Shown: piece by piece, positions 60,614-64,000 of the stretch
Position numbering within the stretch: the stretch's first letter is position 1
Layout: each line of letters begins with the position of its first letter
Origin: JBGSOV01 sp041738935
Lineage (GTDB): Bacteria > Patescibacteriota > Gracilibacteria > CAIRYL01 > GCA-016699755
Assembly (NCBI GenBank): GCA_041738935.1
Contig: JBGSOV010000001.1
Location: 1-64,000, forward strand
Length of the DNA: 64,000 bases
Direction: 5' to 3'
Program-made: the position numbers and the translations under genes
The notes under the pieces: model-generated
Told to the model about the DNA's origin: nothing
Databases searched by the model: none
Seen by the model: the letters and a program-made list of their open reading frames with translations, nothing else

Positions 60614-61891
60614 CTACACTGTTGTTTCAAACAGTTTCCAGCTGATTGGATTTGCCAGTAACGCCGATTTGAGCAGTTTTTCAGAATCGACGATGTCAGA
60701 AAATTCCCACAAGACACCAGAAGTAATTTGCGCATCAATGCCGAGATGTTTTTTGAGCGAAGTAGTTTTTTCTTCACCAACGATGTCATCATTTTCAACA
60801 GCGAGTAGCGCAATGCCTCCTGTTTGTTTGTCGGTAGCAATCAATTCCTTTTTGTCGACACGAAACCACTTTTGATTGATTTGCACCAGCGCACCTTCTT
60901 TGTTTTCGTTATAAATCTCGCCAGAAAAAAGTAGTTTCTTAGCGAGTGTTTCAATATTCTCTGTCGTTGCGATGCCCCAATATTGACTGCGACGCAGTTG
61001 CAAATCAGAATTCCCGACCGCGCGGCGCATTGCCCACTCAATTGTTCTTTCGGCGTTATCGGTGATTTTTTGCGTGATAAAAATCTCGAGTGGCAATTCT
61101 GGTTTTGGCAAGATGTGAAGAGCTGGTGAGGCATTTTCTGACTGCTGTTCAGGTTTTGGTTCTGCTTGTACTTGAGCAAAAAAGATATGGAGCGATTCAA
61201 AAATCTTTTGCCCTTCGGGAACGCGTTCGGGATGCGGCATCATTGCCATTACATTTCCCTGTGGATTGCTGATGGCTGCGAGGTTAGCAAGCGAGCCGTT
61301 TGGATTGATTGGAAAAGCTGCTTTTACTTCGCCGTTTTGGTCGCAATAGGTCATCACATTTTGCCCATTTTTCAAAATGGAGGCGAGGAGGTCATCATTC
61401 GCCAAAAATCGCCCTTCCCCATGTGCGATAGGCATGCGCAGCACAGCTTCAAAATTTGTCCATGCGCAAGGCTTTCCTGTAGGCTTGATATAAACAAAAT
61501 CATGATAGTAGCCAGATCCCAAGATTTCGCCATTTTTTTGCCGGCGATTGCGGGCGAGCGCCATTTGTGGTGTGTCACTATTTTTTCCCGGTACGAGTCC
61601 AGCTTCGACTAAGACTTGGGCGCCATTACAAATCCCCAAAATTGGTTTTCCTGCTGCCGCCATACGTTCTAATGTAGATTTGATAGCACTTGCTGCCGCC
61701 ACGACGCCACTGCGCCCACGGTCTTCATACGAAAATCCTCCTGGGATTACCAGTCCGTCACTTGCAAAGATTTCTTGTGCATCATCATTCCAACGAAACA
61801 CCTTTGAGGCAAAGCCTGCTTGGCGAATCATGCGTGCCGTTTCGACTTCGCAATTGGTGCCAGGGAAAACAAGAACGTTGATATTTTTCAT
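60614..61891 (-). CDS. purQ: FGAM synthase glutaminase PurQ with C-terminal extension, 425 aa
   Basis: Glutamine amidotransferase subunit of formylglycinamidine ribonucleotide synthase. VLVFPGTNCEVETAR, VIPGGFSYEDRGRSG, the nucleophile Cys88 in LGICNGAQ, MPIAHGEGRF and MPHPER (His and Glu). PurQ usually ends by about residue 260. Here about 160 more residues follow a Gln/Glu/Pro linker, with a possible pair of PurS-like segments (ITQKITDNAERTIEWAMRRA; KKHLGIDAQI...LLANP). The PurQ part is sure, the extension is inference. Confidence 0.85.
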   Translation of the reverse strand: MKNINVLVFPGTNCEVETARMIRQAGFASKVFRWNDDAQEIFASDGLVIPGGFSYEDRGRSGVVAAASAIKSTLERMAAAGKPILGICNGAQVLVEAGLVPGKNSDTPQMALARNRRQKNGEILGSGYYHDFVYIKPTGKPCAWTNFEAVLRMPIAHGEGRFLANDDLLASILKNGQNVMTYCDQNGEVKAAFPINPNGSLANLAAISNPQGNVMAMMPHPERVPEGQKIFESLHIFFAQVQAEPKPEQQSENASPALHILPKPELPLEIFITQKITDNAERTIEWAMRRAVGNSDLQLRRSQYWGIATTENIETLAKKLLFSGEIYNENKEGALVQINQKWFRVDKKELIATDKQTGGIALLAVENDDIVGEEKTTSLKKHLGIDAQITSGVLWEFSDIVDSEKLLKSALLANPISWKLFETTV

Positions 61892-61975
61892 ACATCTATT
61901 ATTGCACCAATCTTATTAGGCAGCAAATCAAGAATGCCTGCGGCGTTTGACTTTTTTCTTCTAAACAGTAAGATA

Positions 61976-62005
61976 TTGGCTGTGAAATCATTGCAAGATT
62001 ATACA
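61976..62005 (+). promoter_or_regulatory. promoter of argGH
   Basis: TTGGCT, 18 nt, TATACA. It starts a leader of about 110 nt, unusually long for this genome. Confidence 0.45.
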
Positions 62006-62011
62006 GGCTTG

Positions 62012-62123
62012 CGTAGTCGGACACACATGAAAATGTGTGTCTAAAGTCTTTCTTGAGATTTTACACACACGTTCCTGCAGAGACTGCTCTGAATCAGGAG
62101 CTATTTCTTCTTTTACCCTTTAT
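62012..62123 (+). promoter_or_regulatory. structured leader of argGH
   Basis: A perfect 9-bp stem GACACACAT/ATGTGTGTC with a GAAA tetraloop (62020-62041). A second ACACACAC stretch (62063-62070) could pair with the same TGTGTGT arm. A smaller hairpin CAGAG/CTCTG lies at 62078-62091. Mutually exclusive pairings are the hallmark of attenuators or riboswitches; no known class was recognised. Confidence 0.4.
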
Positions 62124-63389
62124 ATGGATCAATCATCTCACTATCAAAAAGTTGCTTCGCACGAAGCGCACAAAGGCGAATTTGACAGATGTCTTCTGCT
62201 GTATTCTGGTGGACTTGATACTTCGGTAATGCTCAAGTGGATACAAGAAGAATATAATGCGGAAGTTATTGCGCTGACAGTCGATATCGGTCAATTACAT
62301 GAAGACTTAGAAATCGCCCGCCAAAAGGCGCTTATGCTTGGTGCAAAAGAAGCGCTCGTGGTTGATGCGACCGAGAGATTTGCCAACGAGTTGCTGACAA
62401 GAGCAATCAAAGCGAATGCTGATTATCAGGGCGGTTACCACCTTTCTACACCTCTTGGAAGGGTAATCTTGTCTCAGATTGCCGTCGAAGTTGCTCAGCG
62501 GTACGGAGCGACAGTGATTGCACACGGTTCTACCGGAAAAGGCAACGATCAGGTGCGTTTTGAAAGTTACATTACGACACTGGCACCAGAAATGAAAATT
62601 ATTGCTCCTGTGCGCGAGTGGAGTATGGGGCGCGATGAAGAAATCGCCTATGCAGAAAAACACGGAATTCCAGTTAAACAAACGAAAAGCAAGCCGTATT
62701 CATACGATGACAACATGTGGGGCTCGACCGGAGAAGGCGGCGAAATTGAAGATCCGCGGCTTGTTCCACCTCTCAAAAATATTCTCGAAGTCTGCACTCA
62801 TCCCGAAGATGCCCCTGACGAAGCTGAGATTATCGAAGTGGAATTTGAAAAAGGTATACCAGTCGCGTTCAATGGAGAAAAATCCGATATCAAAGAAATC
62901 ATCGGGCAAGCAAATACCGTTGGAGCCAAGCATGGCGTGGGTATCACTCATTTGATCGAAGACCGTCTGGTTGGGCTTAAGGTTCGCGGAGTGTATGAGG
63001 CGCCAGGCGCACACATTCTCATATCTGCACACGAGCGATTAGAAAAACTTGTTTCCACACGAGACCTAAACGAATTCAAAAAAACCATCGATGAAAAATG
63101 GGCATATCTTTGTTATGGTGCAAAATGGTTCGAGCCGACTATGGACGCCATCCACGCCTTCCAAGATTCGGTAAATAGATATGTAACAGGTACGGTGACA
63201 CTGCGTCTCTACAAAGGGAATTGTGAAGTAGTGGCACTCACATCACCATATTCGCTCTTTGATGCCAAGCTGGCGACATTCGACAAAGACATGAGTTTTA
63301 ATCAAAATGCTTCAGCAGGTTTTATCGAACTCTACAATTTGGCACAAAGAACGGCGTACAATGCTCACCATCTTCCGAAATCTCAATGA
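62124..63389 (+). CDS. argG: argininosuccinate synthase, 421 aa
   Basis: Joins citrulline and aspartate with ATP. ATP-binding loop LLLYSGGLDTSVMLKWI, then HGSTGKGNDQVRFE and the SYDDNMWGSTGEGGEI-type block YSYDDNMWGSTGEGGEIE. ATG at 62124 (MDQSSHYQKV) is chosen; 62037 runs through the leader hairpin. The stop overlaps argH, giving the last two arginine steps in one operon. Confidence 0.95.
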   Translation: MDQSSHYQKVASHEAHKGEFDRCLLLYSGGLDTSVMLKWIQEEYNAEVIALTVDIGQLHEDLEIARQKALMLGAKEALVVDATERFANELLTRAIKANADYQGGYHLSTPLGRVILSQIAVEVAQRYGATVIAHGSTGKGNDQVRFESYITTLAPEMKIIAPVREWSMGRDEEIAYAEKHGIPVKQTKSKPYSYDDNMWGSTGEGGEIEDPRLVPPLKNILEVCTHPEDAPDEAEIIEVEFEKGIPVAFNGEKSDIKEIIGQANTVGAKHGVGITHLIEDRLVGLKVRGVYEAPGAHILISAHERLEKLVSTRDLNEFKKTIDEKWAYLCYGAKWFEPTMDAIHAFQDSVNRYVTGTVTLRLYKGNCEVVALTSPYSLFDAKLATFDKDMSFNQNASAGFIELYNLAQRTAYNAHHLPKSQ

Positions 63390-64000
63390 CAAAAATATGG
63401 CAAAAACCCGGGCTGGCAAAGCTTCATCCACTCGTTGAAGAATTTACCGTTGGTGATGATTTGGCAAATGATTTGACGTTGTTTCCGTACGATATTCGAG
63501 CAAGCAAGGCGCATGCCACAATGCTTCAGCACATTGGTATCCTTACGCCAAGCGAATTAGATATTCTGCTGCTTGGACTGGACGAATTGCAGCAGCTTCA
63601 CCAACAAGGCGAAATCCGTATTTGTCACGAAGATGAAGACGGTCATACGGTGATCGAGAATTATTTGATTGAAAAATACGGTGATGCTGGTAAAAAAATC
63701 CACACCGGAAGAAGCCGTAACGACCAATCGCTTGTAGCATTACGACTGTTTCTCAAAGAAAACGCAGGAAATACTCGTCAAAAACTGCTCGAGCTTGCAC
63801 GAATATTTCTTGAGAAAGCGCGACAATACGAGTTTGCGCCTTTGCCGGGATATTCTCACATGCAGCAGGCAATGCTGAGCACTGTCGGGCATTGGTACTG
63901 CAGTTTTGCAGAAAGCCTCCTCGATGATGCCGAACTTTTGCAAAGTATTGAAATGCATATCAACAAAAACCCGCTCGGGAGCGCAGCAGGATTTGGTGTC
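63386..64000 (+). CDS. argH: argininosuccinate lyase, N-terminal 205 residues (cut by window end)
   Basis: Splits argininosuccinate to arginine and fumarate. HTGRSRNDQSLVALRLF, PLPGYSHMQQAM and NKNPLGSAAGFGV are the family signatures. ATG at 63386 overlaps the argG stop. The frame is open to the last base of the window; about half the protein is missing. Confidence 0.94.
   Translation, partial: MTKIWQKPGLAKLHPLVEEFTVGDDLANDLTLFPYDIRASKAHATMLQHIGILTPSELDILLLGLDELQQLHQQGEIRICHEDEDGHTVIENYLIEKYGDAGKKIHTGRSRNDQSLVALRLFLKENAGNTRQKLLELARIFLEKARQYEFAPLPGYSHMQQAMLSTVGHWYCSFAESLLDDAELLQSIEMHINKNPLGSAAGFGV

Noticed and set aside
60669..60875. Plus-strand frames opposite purQ
   Set aside because: They are shadows of a well-supported gene with conserved catalytic residues.
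62037..62123. Extended argG N-terminus from 62037
   Set aside because: It runs through the leader hairpin and adds 29 residues before the conserved start; the ATG at 62124 is better.
1..64000. Alternative genetic code (UGA as Gly) as in Gracilibacteria and Absconditabacteria
   Set aside because: Many genes end in TGA at ATGA overlaps and conserved proteins have full length under the standard code.
1..64000. CRISPR array, prophage, rRNA, tmRNA or RNase P RNA
   Set aside because: No regularly spaced repeats, no phage genes and no conserved RNA core sequences were seen on either strand. RNA genes without such motifs could be missed by eye.

Overview
The window reads as a chromosome segment of a Candidate Phyla Radiation (Patescibacteria) bacterium. 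The evidence is indirect: compact gene packing with many ATGA overlaps, a small ribosomal/rpoA operon, and many surface proteins (S-layer-homology, FG-GAP/HYDIN, type IV pilins). A PrgI/TraC-like secretion fragment and scattered single genes of otherwise absent pathways point the same way. TGA is a normal stop (many ATGA junctions, complete standard-code proteins), which argues against Gracilibacteria and Absconditabacteria. A Peregrinibacteria-like lineage is possible but cannot be settled from the sequence alone. Most genes have no Shine-Dalgarno sequence. Recognisable promoters (often with a TATACT -10 box) sit so close to the start codon that leaders of about 0-20 nt, usually U-rich, are predicted.

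Layout. 1-3006: accessory region with small unknown membrane proteins. Two of these are 146-residue tandem paralogues separated by REP-like palindromes, followed by a REP-associated tyrosine transposase (RAYT) with its own flanking palindromes. 3076-5273: sugar-phosphate transferase and nucleotidyltransferase (surface polysaccharide). 5370-9030: a large SLH surface protein and two unknown proteins. 9105-12757 (minus): patatin, purM, argS. 12958-13758: lone trpA. 13851-18235: infA-rpmJ-rpsM-rpsK-rpsD-rpoA-rplQ-rplM-rpsI. 18505-29351: gatB, small membrane proteins, GNAT, NAD(P)H oxidoreductase, CPBP protease, PH-domain protein, cca, a CsaA-like protein, a surface protein and an immunity-like protein. 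29459-29668: tRNA-Tyr and tRNA-Thr.

29769-33428 (minus): ispDF, ispE, prgI, traC-like, and a Cys-rich micro-ORF. 33536-34996: metG. 35079-42515 (minus): a 1086-residue FG-GAP/HYDIN surface protein and a four-gene minor-pilin operon with a textbook promoter. 42585-49841: ruvA, an AspC-family aminotransferase, a phosphoribosyltransferase, an SdpI-like membrane protein, a PHP-less DNA polymerase X, and a pilin carrying four CH...HGD...C repeats. 50474-54078: tRNA-Ser, map, a FeoA-Fur fusion, a membrane protein and an orphan V/A-ATPase subunit D. 54350-60460: topA, two small unknowns, nadM, a Sua5/YrdC protein, rsmH, an ftsL-like gene. 60614-64000: purQ with a C-terminal extension, then argG-argH (argH runs off the end) behind a structured leader.

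Together the genes cover translation, cell-surface construction, type IV pili, isoprenoid precursor synthesis (IspD, E, F), the last two arginine steps, and isolated purine, NAD and tryptophan genes. No CRISPR array, prophage, rRNA, tmRNA or RNase P RNA was recognised.
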